The notes below the pieces were generated by a model. That model made no database searches. It saw nothing but the letters and a program-made list of their open reading frames with translations, and was not told where the DNA came from. Both the position numbers and the translations under genes were made by a program. From assembly GCA_905182995.1 (NCBI GenBank), contig CAJJDP010000067.1, forward strand, positions 321,679 to 385,678: a DNA stretch of 64,000 bases, in the 5' to 3' direction. The stretch is from Paramecium octaurelia. Its lineage: Eukaryota > Ciliophora > Oligohymenophorea > Peniculida > Parameciidae. Position 1 is the first letter of the stretch, and each line of letters starts with the position of its first letter. Below are positions 11,727-25,234 of the stretch, one piece after another.

Positions 11727-12117
11727 TCAGTTTAATTTCACTTTCCAAGGTTTAACAAAGAATTGTTAGACCCTTTAATATTGCAGAAATAATAAGATGA
11801 CAATAATCAGAATAAAACAGATACTTCCATAGAAGCATCCTTTCACCCATGGTTCTGTGTTTAAGTATGAATGCTCTGCAAATAATATTACTTCTTTAAC
11901 AGCCTATAACATAAGTTATTTGAAATACAATTGTAATTGCTTCGTCTATAAAACAATTATATTTTTGATATTCATGATATATTCTGTTCTGACCATCAAT
12001 TCCTTTTAGACCATCCGCTTATGTGTAATAAATTATACCCAAAGCTATGTTACTCAGAGACAAAATAAAAGAAATCATCAATTAATATTCTATATGCTAG
12101 AATTTAGTAAAGTCTAC
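11727..12117 (-). CDS. C-terminal fragment of Cys-rich membrane protein (copy 1)
   Basis: The same sequence as the 3' end of the gene at 13055-14685, cut by the N at 12118. It covers the last two transmembrane helices and the end FFVKPWKVKLN. It is not an independent gene; the full-length version lies in the second contig. Confidence 0.85.
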
Positions 12118-12118
12118 N

Positions 12119-12453
12119 ATGGCATGTGCCCAATTCTTTTCTGCTTAATACAATAATACTTATAAAACACGTGGATCATTCTAATTTCAATATTTGGATT
12201 ATACCTTGACCACATCTTAAATAACCTTCTTTTGAAATCTCTTTCCATGAGTAAATTGCATTTAGTGTCTGAGTTTGTTTATTTTATTATAGCAATATGT
12301 CCTGTATCTTTAATAATCTCCATGTTGTAGTCCATAATTTCTCTAGGTTTCTCTTATTCTTTAGAATACTAGTGAATAGATGTCAATAATACCAAACAAG
12401 GAACCTAAGTTTTATAATTGTTCTTATTATTCTTCCTCTTCCATTTATTACAT
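12119..12453 (-). CDS. SRP68: SRP68 N-terminal fragment (copy 2)
   Basis: Identical to the N-terminal part of SRP68 at 10791-11125, including the intron. The contig starts inside the gene, so the rest is missing here. It is an overlap artefact and should not be counted as a second SRP68. Confidence 0.85.
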
Positions 12454-12495
12454 TTTTAATTAATCAATAATATAATAAAATAAATAATATATAAT

Positions 12496-13021
12496 TCAGT
12501 AATTGTCTTAATATACTTCTTCGAGTTCTCCGAAATTCTCATAAAAATTACTCATCTATTTAATGTTTGAAAAACTCTCCATATTTTTTTATAAATTCTC
12601 TAATCCTTTTGATAAAGTTTCATTTTATTGTACTAATTCCAACTATGACATCGATAAATATAATACATTCTTCATCCTTAACTTCTCGGCATGGATTTCT
12701 CCCTCATTATAAACTCTTTTAACCAATAGTCGAAGATCTTAAATCTAAATGTAAATGCTTTATATAAACCTCATTAACTAGTTCTTCTTGCTTAATTTCA
12801 AGCATATTCACTTTTTCTTACAATTTATAATTATCTTCCTTCAATTTACTATTCTCACTTTACAAAATTCTTTCCTTAGTTTAAGTACTGGAAATAAAAT
12901 TAGTGAATGCCTATTATTGAAGTTATCTTAAGATCATCTAACAAATATGATTATTTTCTACTTCTTGTAAGTCTTATTAGTTGTCCTAAATAGGATAGCC
13001 TTCAAATTGTGAATCCATCAT
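12496..13021 (-). CDS. Short coiled-coil protein (copy 2)
   Basis: Complete, identical second copy of the gene at 11168-11693, 1328 bases to the right. It is most likely the same locus represented twice because two overlapping contigs were not merged. Confidence 0.75.
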
Positions 13022-13054
13022 TTAAATATAATAAATAAATATTAAAAATAATAC

Positions 13055-14685
13055 TCAGTTTAATTTCACTTTCCAAGGTTTAACAAAGAATTGTTAGACC
13101 CTTTAATATTGCAGAAATAATAAGATGACAATAATCAGAATAAAACAGATACTTCCATAGAAGCATCCTTTCACCCATGGTTCTGTGTTTAAGTATGAAT
13201 GCTCTGCAAATAATATTACTTCTTTAACAGCCTATAACATAAGTTATTTGAAATACAATTGTAATTGCTTCGTCTATAAAACAATTATATTTTTGATATT
13301 CATGATATATTCTGTTCTGACCATCAATTCCTTTTAGACCATCCGCTTATGTGTAATAAATTATACCCAAAGCTATGTTACTCAGAGACAAAATAAAAGA
13401 AATCATCAATTAATATTCTATATGCTAGAATTTAGTAAAGTCTACACTTATGAAAGTCACATCTTTGAGTAAATAAAACAACGAAGAAGTTATTAATAAC
13501 ACAGTTGTTAAAATTAAAGATATTTTGCAAACATAATGACTGTAAGCAATAATAGTCTCTCCTTTTAATCTCAATGTTTTAATACTATTTGGATCAACAA
13601 GAGTGCATTCTGGATTTGTTGAATTAATGGTTATTCTACTCATTATTTACAGTGAGTAAGTATCCATACTATCAATATAATCTAAAAAGTATGGTATGTT
13701 TTAGTAGTTAGTGAAATCATTATCATCATATACATTTAACTAATAATCTGAATCTATTATTTTTGAGTAATTGAATGCATTTCCATAATTGTCACATCCT
13801 TTCTCAGGAACAATGTTTAAAGGATAATATTTACCACTTTAAAACTTAGGTTAAACTTGGGAATTTAAACACATAGAGTTAGGATAAACACCTGGAACAA
13901 TTTAAAAATTTATCAATGGTGTTGAACCGTTACGATACTTATTGAAATATTTTGACCCAATTTTTATTTACTTTTCAGTTTGTGATTCTGTTTCAATTAA
14001 ATCTGTAATTGGACATTTAGGATTCGATGATGATATGCATATTCCATCTGCACATTTATAGTAATCATGTGGACAATCTTAATTCCCAACCCATTTCCAT
14101 TTTTGCGCAAATTCAACACAATACATTTCTCCCTTCCAATATTAGAATTGTTGCCTTTTATAATACAGAACACTCTGACAATCGGATTTAAAATGAGTAT
14201 AACAATAGGATCTATCCTTTAGTTCTCCATTTGAGCAAAGACAACCTATGTCATTATAATTGCTTACCTGAATTGATTCCTTGCCAAATACCTATAGTTG
14301 TAATTTCAAATCCATACGGGCAACTCTAATAGTGTCGATGGAGTCGATTGATTTCGATTGTGTTTTAAATATCGAGGATTGGTGATGAAGCTAAGTTTTC
14401 TTGGAGAGTTTTCAAGGTGGCAGAAGCACTGACTGGATCTTTTTGAGGTTGCTGTTGATTATGCATTTTAACCATAAGAATGAAGATGAATGTGCCATAG
14501 ATTAAAGGCATAAGAAATATAGGAAGTGAGAAAGGACTGGATGTTTCATTCAGTATTTCTGATGGAACATCTTCATAAAAATTAAGTCATGATTTACTTT
14601 GATGACTATCAATAGAAGGGCTGTGACTTTGTTCCTGCCATTCACGTTTTTGGAGTTATAAAGATCCCTGAATTGACAATTTCAT
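13055..14685 (-). CDS. Cys-rich multipass membrane protein, 518 aa
   Basis: Unrecognised membrane protein, read through three introns: 14571-14597, 14246-14267 and 13232-13256. It starts MKLSIQGSLQLQKREWQEQS. The first transmembrane helix is FSLPIFLMPLIYGTFIFILM. A large loop of about 300 residues follows with many cysteines and aromatic residues (CPYGFEITTIGIWQGINSGC, CYTHFKSDCQSV, QDCPHDYYKCADGICISS), which looks extracellular and disulphide-bonded. Three more helices follow: ISLILTTVLLITSSLFYLL, LMISFILSLSNIALGIIYY and CFYGSICFILIIVILLFL. The Cys spacing suggests a ligand-binding ectodomain, but I cannot name the family. Its last 390 bases are also present at 11727-12117. Confidence 0.7.
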
Positions 14686-14907
14686 CTTTTAATAATTTGA
14701 TATGTAAAAAACTTATTCATATATTTAGAAGTATATCGAATAATAAGAAGAATAATCAATTAAAAATAATTTTATTGTTTATAGTCATATGGTTAATAGG
14801 TATTATTTTGTTAGAAAACGTCTCAAAGCACGAATGATAGAGTAGAGTTAAGTTTGAATCATGTAAAAAACAAATGTTTAACGTTATCTATTTAATTAAT
14901 AAATTAA

Positions 14908-16832
<1,925 letters not shown>

Positions 16833-16867
16833 AACAATTAATTCATAATATATATGTAATAATACAT

Positions 16868-17297
16868 TCATAATAACAAAACTAATAACAGACCTAAGAA
16901 TGTAATAACAGCACAAATCAGCATACACCATAATTTACTTATTCCATTTAAAGATACTTTTTTATAGAAACACTTGATTAAATTATGCTCATCAATTTCT
17001 GATTCCCTTGATATTGTGATGTTAAGATTAGAATTTAATTTGGTCTTTTCATCAAAATAAAAAATTAGAAAGAAAAACTTTACAAACATAGCTTCTTAAT
17101 TTTTCAATTTGAATACGAAAACCATAATGCTTATAATTCATCAACTCTTTACTAGTAATCTTGGAGTTGCGCCCTAACTCTCTATAATCTTATTCATACA
17201 ATTAATCAAAAGAAGTTTTATTGTTCAATAATGAGGTATGAAGATCATTAATTTAATTAAATATTAAATCAATCACACCATTAGATTCTTTTTCCAT
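16868..17297 (-). CDS. Small tail-anchored protein, about 131 aa
   Basis: Starts [20 protein letters not shown] at 17297, has helical charged segments, and ends in one hydrophobic helix (KLWCMLICAVITFLGLLLVL) next to the C-terminus, the layout of tail-anchored proteins such as SNAREs. No clear SNARE motif is visible. One intron is needed; the best choice is a 34-nt GTTTTT..AAAAG interval that joins RSYVCK to TKLNSNLN, but other choices exist. Its start codon lies 28 bp inside the end of the upstream MORN gene, in another frame on the same strand. Either the start is downstream or the two genes overlap. Its 3' end faces the kinase gene with 35 bp between stops. Confidence 0.55.
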
Positions 17298-18383
17298 TAA
17301 TCCATTATCCCTTTCTCTTCCCTTACTAACAATTAATATACTCTCCGATGCCATGTTATTTACCAGTTTCCCATTATCCTGAATATTATCGAGAATCAGC
17401 TAACTAAATTAATAATAGGATTACGCCATGTTATTGTTCCAAACCCATGTTTCTTATCATTTTTGTATTCTCCTTCATATACCGTACCATTTGTCCATGT
17501 CATCTTGCCCTTTCCATTCATTTAATCGTTTAACCATTCCCCCTCATATTTTCTGCCGTCATGCCAAGTGTATGTACTACAATATATGGAGTTGCTAAAT
17601 ACCCTTATCCATTAAATTAGTTATTCTTAAACCAACCTTCATAAAGAGAACCATCAGGAAATTTATAAACGCCTTGACCATCTCGCTTTCCTAATTTAAA
17701 TTAGCCTGTATAACTAGATTAATCAGAGAACAACTCAAAACCATATCCATTTTATAAATTCTCAAACCAATCTCCTTTGTACATGGCACCATCACCATGA
17801 TAATACTCACCATATCCATGGTGTTGATCATCTGACCATTCTCCTATATAATAATCTCCATCAGCATAAATCATTCTACCCTTTCCATTGGCCAATCCTC
17901 TGGAGAATTATCCTTCATAAATTGATCCATTTTTCATGATCTAAACTCCTTTTTATTTAATAACTGAATTTACCTTTACTCCATTTTTGACCTTCTAACC
18001 ACCCTCCTTTGTATAAACTTCCATTATTTAATTCATAAACTCCATAGAAATAAGCGTCTGTCTCTTCTACTTCATATGGCCCCAATCTATCTATTAGTTC
18101 CTGCATAAAAACCATCACTTACTTTGACTTTGAACGAGGATGTCTAGAACAATTAAGATGTCAAACTGGCCTCCTTAATATCTGGTCGATGAATTTCTAG
18201 CAGTAAGGAATCTTCGGTTTATCTGGTTTTCGTTTAGGATATATTCTTCTCTAAATCCCCTTGCATCATTGGTTCTTCTGTCATAGCTGCTACTTCTCTT
18301 ATCGTCTCTATTTTGCTAGTAAAAGTGAGTGGAGGTGCTTCACTCAACACTGTTATTTATTCAGAACATACACATTGTCCCAT
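17269..18383 (-). CDS. MORN-repeat protein with N-terminal acylation signal
   Basis: 338 aa after four introns: 18101-18122, 17949-17973, 17577-17602, 17400-17424. The N-terminus MGQCVCSEQ carries Gly2 followed by Cys4 and Cys6, which fits N-myristoylation plus palmitoylation and membrane targeting. From about residue 100 there are at least eight MORN repeats, for example [57 protein letters not shown] and [24 protein letters not shown] repeats bind lipids or scaffold proteins at membranes and cytoskeleton. No kinase or other enzyme domain follows. The last repeat ends KRIQWCD at TGA 17269-17271. Correct splicing of all four introns is supported because each restores a repeat. Confidence 0.88.
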
Positions 18384-18421
18384 TATTTAATTTATTTTAT
18401 AAATAGATAACTATTAATTTT

Positions 18422-20305
18422 TCATTATTTTCTTATCAAATTGCCGTTTGTCTTAACTTCTTGTTCCATAAAATATAAAATTCTCATTTCCAAGTTCTAG
18501 TTCTTTTTAACTTATTGCTCAAATGCTTATTTTGTACCCTGTAATTCATCTAATTTAATTTAGTATTCCTTATCCTTTCTTTGAATAATTTAATCTGAAA
18601 ATAAAATAAAAAAATACTTAGTTGATTCATTTTCCATTGCAACTCCTGTATCTCCAAAGAGTTATTATTATAATTATTCATATGCTCTAATTGTTTCTTA
18701 TAATTGTCCATTTCCAATTAATTTTAACAAACTTATGACTCTAGTTATCTAAATGAATGGATAGATTACCTTGATTTTTATTCATAATGTAATAACATCT
18801 ATTCATAGTCTTTAATTTTGTCATTCAAATTCTAAATTTAAGTTTCAAATAACACCTTTTCCGCATTTGATAACATATTATAACTATCTTCTTACATTTG
18901 TCTTTATTCTAAACGATCTCTCATCTCAGATATCTCCTGCCTTAATAACTAATACCTTGAGTTTGCTTACTATAATTCATTTTATTGAAATTGAACCTAT
19001 TAAATATAAGAATTCTAATTAATAAATAGATTAATACTTCTTATTAATCTTTTTATATTGATAATATACTAATCTATTCCTTCAATTAAGATACAGTATT
19101 ACTGAGAGAAGCAATAGTCTAATGATTATTATTTTTCTCTTATCTAGCTTATTTTAGATCATTCTCTAATTAGTTAATATATATGATATATTCTGTCTTT
19201 TGAGATTAGTCTTTTACTTGTTTCTCAAGACTTGATATTTTTTGATTGAGAAGGTCATTCTCTTATTAGAGTGAATCTTTCTAATTCAAGAGGCTTTCTG
19301 ATTTTATTTCTAAGGAAGAAATGGTCTCCTTCAATTATTGAATTGATTAGTGATCTAATTGGGTATGCTGTAACTATTATCTTAGATTGTCATTGCTTAT
19401 TTAAAGAGTCAATAATTTAATCTCTGCTTATTCTAATTTATAACTAAGTTCTCTTTAAGTATAATTGTTTTTTGTATTTGATGAATTAGGAAGAGTATTA
19501 AGGTGTTTATAATGGCTTAAGTTTGGATTCATGTTCTCTTTATTCAATCTATTTTATGAAGACAATAACAGATCTTAGTATTTTCTATCTGATTCAGATA
19601 TTTATTATAATAGTTTTTTATTCTCTTCCTGTTAAATATTAATTTGATGATTTAATTTAGAATTGTCATTAACTAACACAGTAATCTTTTGTTGTAATTA
19701 TTCCATTATTACTTTCAATTTATCATACTCTGAGTTGCTTTGTTATGAATTAAGTTGTTGTTTAAGTTGATTGTTATCATCAACCAATGAATTAGACAAT
19801 TAGACAGATGATTTAACAACTTATATCACTTGGTCAAATTGACTCTAAACAGCCTTATCAAATGACTTCTTAAGATCTTCTAACTAGCAAATTGCGAATC
19901 TAAGTTGATCCTTTAAAATTTCATAATTATTGATCTTCATTCCTTTGGGTATTGTAGAACCTTTTTTATCAAAATTACTTTCTTGAGTATAATTCAAAGT
20001 TGTATTAAAACTAGTAGAATCTAATAATCTATTAGGTTGTGTTTTATTTGGCATTAAGGTAGCAGTTGAGCCAGATTTACCTCTAACTTAATAGAAAGAA
20101 CTTCTCTAACTTTGATTAACTGGCAAATCTTTTATTGGTGATAATTGATCAATAATGCTCCTTTGATATGGATATTGTTAATTTACATTCTCATTTTCTA
20201 GCAACTCATGTAATTGGGATTATTGTGATGTCTCTAAAGAGGTGTAGCACTCGATTGGCGTACTTGATATGATGTAGCTGGTTTTTAAGTGAGTTACATG
20301 CTCAT
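18422..20305 (-). CDS. Long coiled-coil protein, about 605 aa
   Basis: Starts MSIYIISSTPIECYTSLETS after a 20-nt intron (20278-20297) near the beginning. Two more introns are at 19015-19037 and 18595-18617. A low-complexity N-terminal region of about 150 residues rich in Ser, Thr, Asn and Gln precedes about 450 residues of continuous heptad-type helix, with segments such as SISSLEIKSESLLNQKDSLQ (first residues vary by frame check), LEKQVKDQSQKTEYIIYINQ and MSNAEKVLF-like stretches. There are no membrane segments or catalytic motifs. Such proteins are commonly centrosomal, basal-body or cortical components; the role here is not known. It ends GNLIRKQ at TGA 18422-18424, 38 bp from the MORN gene start. 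Confidence 0.78.
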
Positions 20306-20365
20306 TTTGCTGTTATAAAATTTGAATTATTAAATTTATATTGTTTAATGAAAATGAAAACAAGA

Positions 20366-21460
20366 TCAAGCTTGGTTGGCAAGTCTTTGGTTTCTTTCGT
20401 GGTTTTCATCTTCAACTTAGTTGAATCTAGCTTCAACCATCTCTTCTAATTCAGCAACCAATTAGAGTTCGTTTCTTCTGGCTTAGGTGGCATAGTTGTA
20501 TTCGTTGGCGAAGGTTGAGCACAAAGCTTAGGCTTAATCCCAAAGTTATTGGTTTCTTTAGAGTTTTCCTGAGGCGGTTTATGCAATAGCTGATTGAGTT
20601 CCGATTTATTGGTTCAATGAATCAAGTTTATTTTAGAGTCTTTCGTTTTAGGCTTCAAGTCTAGCGATGGTTTATCCTAATCTGTCCTTTTAGTCATTGA
20701 AGGCAGCAACTGAAACAGCATTTGATTCAGTGAAGTCGTTGTAGGCTTCTTGGATGTTTCCTCTCAAGGTTTCCAAAAGTTAAGCAACTCTTTCAAGGGC
20801 TGATTCGTCGAGTTATCCTTCTTGGGCAGCCAATTAAGCGAAGGCATAGAAGACTGGGGCAAACTTGGCGGTTTCCTTGATGTTGAAGGCAGTTTAGAGC
20901 ATGCTCTTTGAAACTCTGCTGATTTCAGCGAATGATCCTGATCCACTGTAGATGGCGGCTAAGATATCTGATGCTTCATCAATAGCATGGAGAGCGTCTT
21001 CATAATCTCTTCCTCTTCTCTTGAAGTATCCAGCTTCTGTTTCTGCAGCACTCAAAACACTGTTTAAGTGTTCTTAAGCTGAGAAGTATTATTATTAATT
21101 GACTTCTTATTAGTTGGTGGCTCTGATCTTTGAAGTTTAAGCAACATTCAAGGCAGCAGTTGAATCTCTGAGGACATTGCTGGCATCAGTGACTTCAGCT
21201 CTTCTGAAAGCATTTTCAGAATCACATTCTGTGACTTAGACGTTGTAAATTTCATCGTGGTTAACTTATTCTGTGTTAACAGCATCTCTGAAGTCTCTCA
21301 ATACGTTCAAAATAGCATCGAGTGGTGATTTGTTCTTTAATTTGGCTTCAACTTCAGCCATGACTGCTGTCATTGATCTCTTCTTGGAGTAATCCAAGTT
21401 GAATTTTGGTGTAGCACTGGCAACGGCTAAAATAACCAATAAGCACAAGGCAAGTCTCAT
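20366..21460 (-). CDS. Trichocyst matrix protein precursor
   Basis: Secretory protein of the crystalline core of trichocysts, the spear-like extrusomes of Paramecium. 364 aa, no intron, matching the usual precursor size. Signal peptide MRLALCLLVILAVASA, then a pro-region and helical polypeptides. Segments such as VMAEVEAKLKNKSPLDAILN, FRDAVNTEQVNHDEIYNVQV, ALNVAQTSKIRATNQQEVNQ and LVAELEEMVEARFNQVEDEN are characteristic of the family, in which two related coiled-coil chains are released by proteolysis. Codon use is markedly GC-richer than in the neighbours, as expected for a very highly expressed gene. This is the strongest genus marker in the window. It lies 60 bp beyond the start of the adjacent coiled-coil gene. 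Confidence 0.93.
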
Positions 21461-22011
21461 TTTAATAATAATATTTTTTTTGTTTTTCTCCAAAGCCTAA
21501 AACGTGCCTGACAAAAACGGATTTTTTAATAAAAACAACTAAATATATACAATTATCATTTTTATTCTCCTTTCAGACACTTGACCAACTCTCCTTAGTC
21601 CAAGCTCCTATCTCAAATTGTTACTCAATTCGAGATGGTTACACACTCTTATTTCTTGTTCTTTAATTCATAATAGGCAATTCACTGTTCGTACTTTGTT
21701 TACACATTATAGAACAATTTCTAATCTTCATAAATGTTATCTGATTTTTATTAGGTCTCAAATACTTAATCCCACATTTATTCCCACAATCAATTATCAT
21801 TCTTTTCAATCTATAATCATAGCTTTAGTCTGTTTTTTTAACTATATCTTACCTTTTCAATTTATTCAATTATCTATTTTGACAGAAAAAGGAACTGATA
21901 TCAAATTCATCAGAAAATAGATTAAGAATTGGATTTTGTTTAAACATTTAAATATGGTAAAATATTTATTAATCATATTATTTAATAATATTATATAACA
22001 CTATAACAAAT
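21461..22011. other. Intergenic region upstream of the trichocyst gene
   Basis: AT-rich flank between the trichocyst gene start and the end of the SNARE-like gene, both minus strand. It presumably holds the strong promoter of the trichocyst gene, including an A-rich leader just upstream of 21460. No conserved element was recognised. An open plus-strand frame at 21618-21920 has no protein-like features and is dismissed. Confidence 0.5.
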
Positions 22012-23264
22012 TCATTTAATAAACATTAATCCAAAAATTACAATTAAAATGCATATTATTACAATCCGATATCCTATTTTTGTTTTTAAAGACTATAATC
22101 CTTTAATTAATTCTTGGGATGCCTTTTCAGTTTTATTTTCTGCATAAACATAGTTCTCTTCTATTGTAAACATTTAATCAACTTATTAAGTTGCAACTTC
22201 TTGGATTTTCTCGTAGATGTTTTTGACTGTTTCCATACTCTTATGAACATTTTATAATCTCTGTTTTCTTTACGTAACATTATCTTAAAACAATTACACT
22301 TCCAATTAATGATTATCATGCAATAAACTTGTGTCTTCATCTACATTATTATATTCCATCTCCTAAAACCTCTTATTTTATTAAGAGTAATATTTCATTA
22401 ATTTCATGATCTAATTCTCATCACCCTTTTTTATGCGTATTTATATTTCCTTTTTAATATCCTCTGACATCTCTTTGCATTTACTCATATATTCAGATCT
22501 ATGATTTCCTTCCACTTCTTCATCAAGGAGATTTCGAAATTTTTCAATATCATTTTTTAATTTATCATCTTCATCCTAATTATCTTAATACATTTAATAT
22601 ATAAATCATAACAATTATTATCACTATCTTAAAATTATATACATACTATTAATACTTATATGATAATTATGAATATAATTATTTATATTAATAATTTTAG
22701 TACTGTTTCATCCAAGCCATGAAATTTCTATCTAATATAAAGCCTAAAAAATTGAGGCTTTTGGTTGATCCCTAATATGTATTCTCTAATTTATTAAAAT
22801 CCTCAAACTATAATAATTGTTAATATTTGATGTTTCTTAAGCAATACAATTCTTTTCATTGTAAAACTTTGAACTTAGACTTTGAATTCATCTTTAATTC
22901 TTACATTTTTCTTGATGTGAGCAATATTTTCTTACCAAGACATTTTTTATTCTTAAACTTACTAATTAGTAGTTTAAGGCCCATTATCCTCAATATTTTG
23001 GTTTTTTTTTTCTCATTAATAGATTCCAATCTTCGACAACCTATTTGTTTTATTATAGACTCTTCCTATTTTGCATAACCTCCTATCTTATTATATTATT
23101 AAATGCCCCCATTCATCTTAAATTGCATTAAGCCAGTTTCCAAATTCTATCTAATAGATGTATTATTCTTCTTTATTCTAGTAAAGATTACAAATTTGTT
23201 TACATAAATTCTTCATGATATTCTCTATCTTAAGATGCTCACACACTCTGCAAAATGTTATCAT
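22012..23264 (-). CDS. Qa-SNARE (syntaxin-like), N-terminal exons unresolved
   Basis: Membrane fusion protein. The 3' half is clear: a SNARE helix RLQNVHKSMETVKNIYEKIQ followed by EVATQQVDQMFTIEENYVYA, with a Gln at the expected zero layer, and a C-terminal anchor IGYRIVIICILIVIFGLMFI ending FIK at TGA 22012-22014. Upstream, helical segments (DDKLKNDIEKFRNLLDEEVE; KSLNFLGFILDRNFMAWMKQ) look like the N-terminal regulatory bundle, and a piece beginning MITFCRVCEHLKIENIMKNL opens at 23264. These pieces lie in different frames, so several introns are needed that I could not place. The 5' boundary is therefore approximate and the first piece could be a separate gene. The layout is nearest to STX18/Ufe1-type syntaxins. 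Confidence 0.6.
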
Positions 23265-23679
23265 CAATATTCAATCTTTAGAAGAAATACAATAAATAAT
23301 AAATGAAATTAGTGATTATTTTTAATAAACAATATAATAATAAAATATATATGAAAATCCTAAATTTTATTCTTTAATTAGTTTTCTTTTAATTTTTTAT
23401 TTAACTCCTAATATATAATAGAGGATAGTAAATGACAAATTGACTCGATACTTGTGTTATTAAATTTAATTAGTTTATGAAAAACTATATTGAAATACAA
23501 AAAATTATTCTACCGCTTCAAAATGGTAACAAAATTTTTTCATTGATAATGAGAAAGGCAGTGAGCATTAATAATATTAGACATATGCCAGTAATGGATT
23601 GATGTCTGACATTAAAATAATGAAAATAAGATAAATTATTCCATTTTAAGAAATAAAAAATAAAATTATTATGATAGAA
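23265..23679. other. Intergenic AT-rich region
   Basis: Very AT-rich spacer between the SNARE-like gene start and the double-GST gene stop. No ORF with protein-like composition, RNA gene or repeat was recognised. Confidence 0.5.
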
Positions 23680-25160
23680 TCAACAACATCCTCTTTTTTT
23701 TGTAGTTGTTATAATTTACTTATTAAATTAATTTAAATTATTATGTTAATTACTGCTTATTGTTGAAAAATACTCTTTGTTAGACTATTTCACATGTGAA
23801 TTCTCGATGATGTTGGCTATATATTTTTAGATTTGAGGTACGTTATTAAATTCATAATTTATCATAACTAAAAATAAGATCTCATTGACAGCACTAAAAT
23901 AATTACATAAAGTGTACCTCAAATCTGCTATTGAGATAGTTTTATGGTTATATATGTATTTATATTTTCCTTCGTTTAGAAAGATTTTAACAAAAAATTA
24001 TAACAATTAATCTATATTTTTTTATTTTTCTCTTAACTCTTGTTCATTCTGATTCTTTTAAGAACTCATTACAAATTCTGTGATTTATCTCATTTCACTC
24101 AGATGAAAGTCAAGATAACTATCAATCTAGGCCTTAAGTCTTAAATTTTCTTATGGGTAAAAGTCTAATAGCATATATTATTCACAAATATATTTTAAAA
24201 TAGCGTGGCTTTCAAAAAGTGTAAAATTGCCTTATTTAATGCATGGAACAGTTTAATTTGGATTTACTTAAGTATAATATTCAGATTTGTTTTCAGATTT
24301 TAGTATGTCTATGACTTTTTCATTATACTCAATCTTAGCCATTAAAAATAAGGATCTTACGGCCCTTGATGGCGATGAAAGTGGATGAAAATATAAAGTG
24401 ATTTGTTCTTATTTAATTTATTTAGTCAAAATTGATTAAATGAACTGATTTTTATATTTTTGTTTCTAAATTAAATTAAAATACTCCTTATGCGATTAAT
24501 ATAAATCTGTAATTTTAAACATTCTCCAAATGTATTACTCTAATATTGGAAACTTTTCAAAATCAAAATTACAAATAAATAATGAAGTCAAGTCACACAC
24601 TGCTCTTCAAAATTAAAAAACTGATTACCTAATATCTGCAAGTGTAAAACTTGGTTAATCATTTATATAATTATATTGTCCGTTGTTTAAGAATGTCTTG
24701 ATAAAAAAAAGCAAAACTTCTTCTACGTCTACTAATCTTGAAACTCTGTTTTCAGGGACTTTGTTTCCTATCAACAACGGTTACAAATAACATTCTTTAG
24801 AGTAATCTAAAAGTTTAGTAAATTCGTTCTGATGCCAATCTAAATATGAATCTACTAAAGCTTTTTGTTATAATGTCTATTATAAATAATACATTTTTTT
24901 ACATTAGGATATAATTTGTAATCAGGTTTGTTAATACAAATGTACTTCAAAATCGCATGACTTTCAAATAAACTGAAAAACCCTTCAGTAATTGCAGGAA
25001 CTGTTTGATTAGGATTGATATTAGTGAATGCCTGTTTAACATTTTCTCCCTTTAGAACATCAATAATTTTTTCATTGAAATCAGACTTAGTTAACAGCAA
25101 GACCGTCTTTACAGATAAGCATCTATGGGAATATGGATTAAAATAAAGTGTTATCGACAT
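23680..25160 (-). CDS. Tandem double glutathione S-transferase
   Basis: Two complete GST units in one 468-aa frame. Introns: 24877-24902, 24605-24628, 23894-23917. Unit 1 starts MSITLYFNPYSHRCLSVKTV, with the thioredoxin-fold substrate region NPNQTVPAITEGFFSLFESH and helical domain KALVDSYLDWHQNEFTKLLD. Unit 2 begins QITLYFHPLSSPSRAVRSLF, with NPNQTVPCIKQGNFTLFESH and AQIDSYLDFHLSEMRQ. The conserved VP and ESHAI motifs of theta/delta-like GSTs occur in both; the catalytic Ser/Tyr region is present (SHRC, SSPS). No stop lies between the units, and equivalent introns fall late in each unit, indicating tandem duplication and fusion. The protein ends KKRGCC, a possible prenylation-like or palmitoylated cysteine pair. 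Confidence 0.85.
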
Positions 25161-25234
25161 TGATTATTAAATTAAATATTATATAGTTATTAAAGAATGA
25201 ACTTAAATAGTAAAAAAATATATAATTATTTATA

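Larger units (their letters stand above)
10791..13445. repeat. Contig overlap: 1327-bp sequence repeated across an N
   Basis: Bases 10791-12117 reappear at 12119-13445 with no difference I could see, separated by a single N at 12118. The left copy continues into SRP68 and stops mid-gene at the N; the right copy begins mid-SRP68 and continues into the complete membrane-protein gene. This is what two overlapping, unmerged contigs look like, so the duplication is most likely an assembly artefact rather than a tandem duplication. Confidence 0.9.

Noticed and set aside
10791-13445. Genuine tandem duplication including SRP68 5' end
   Set aside because: Copies are identical in coding and non-coding parts and meet at a single N, as in two other places; overlap of contig ends is simpler.
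21618-21920. Plus-strand 100-codon frame upstream of the trichocyst gene
   Set aside because: Composition is typical of T-rich non-coding DNA; no motif, start context or domain.
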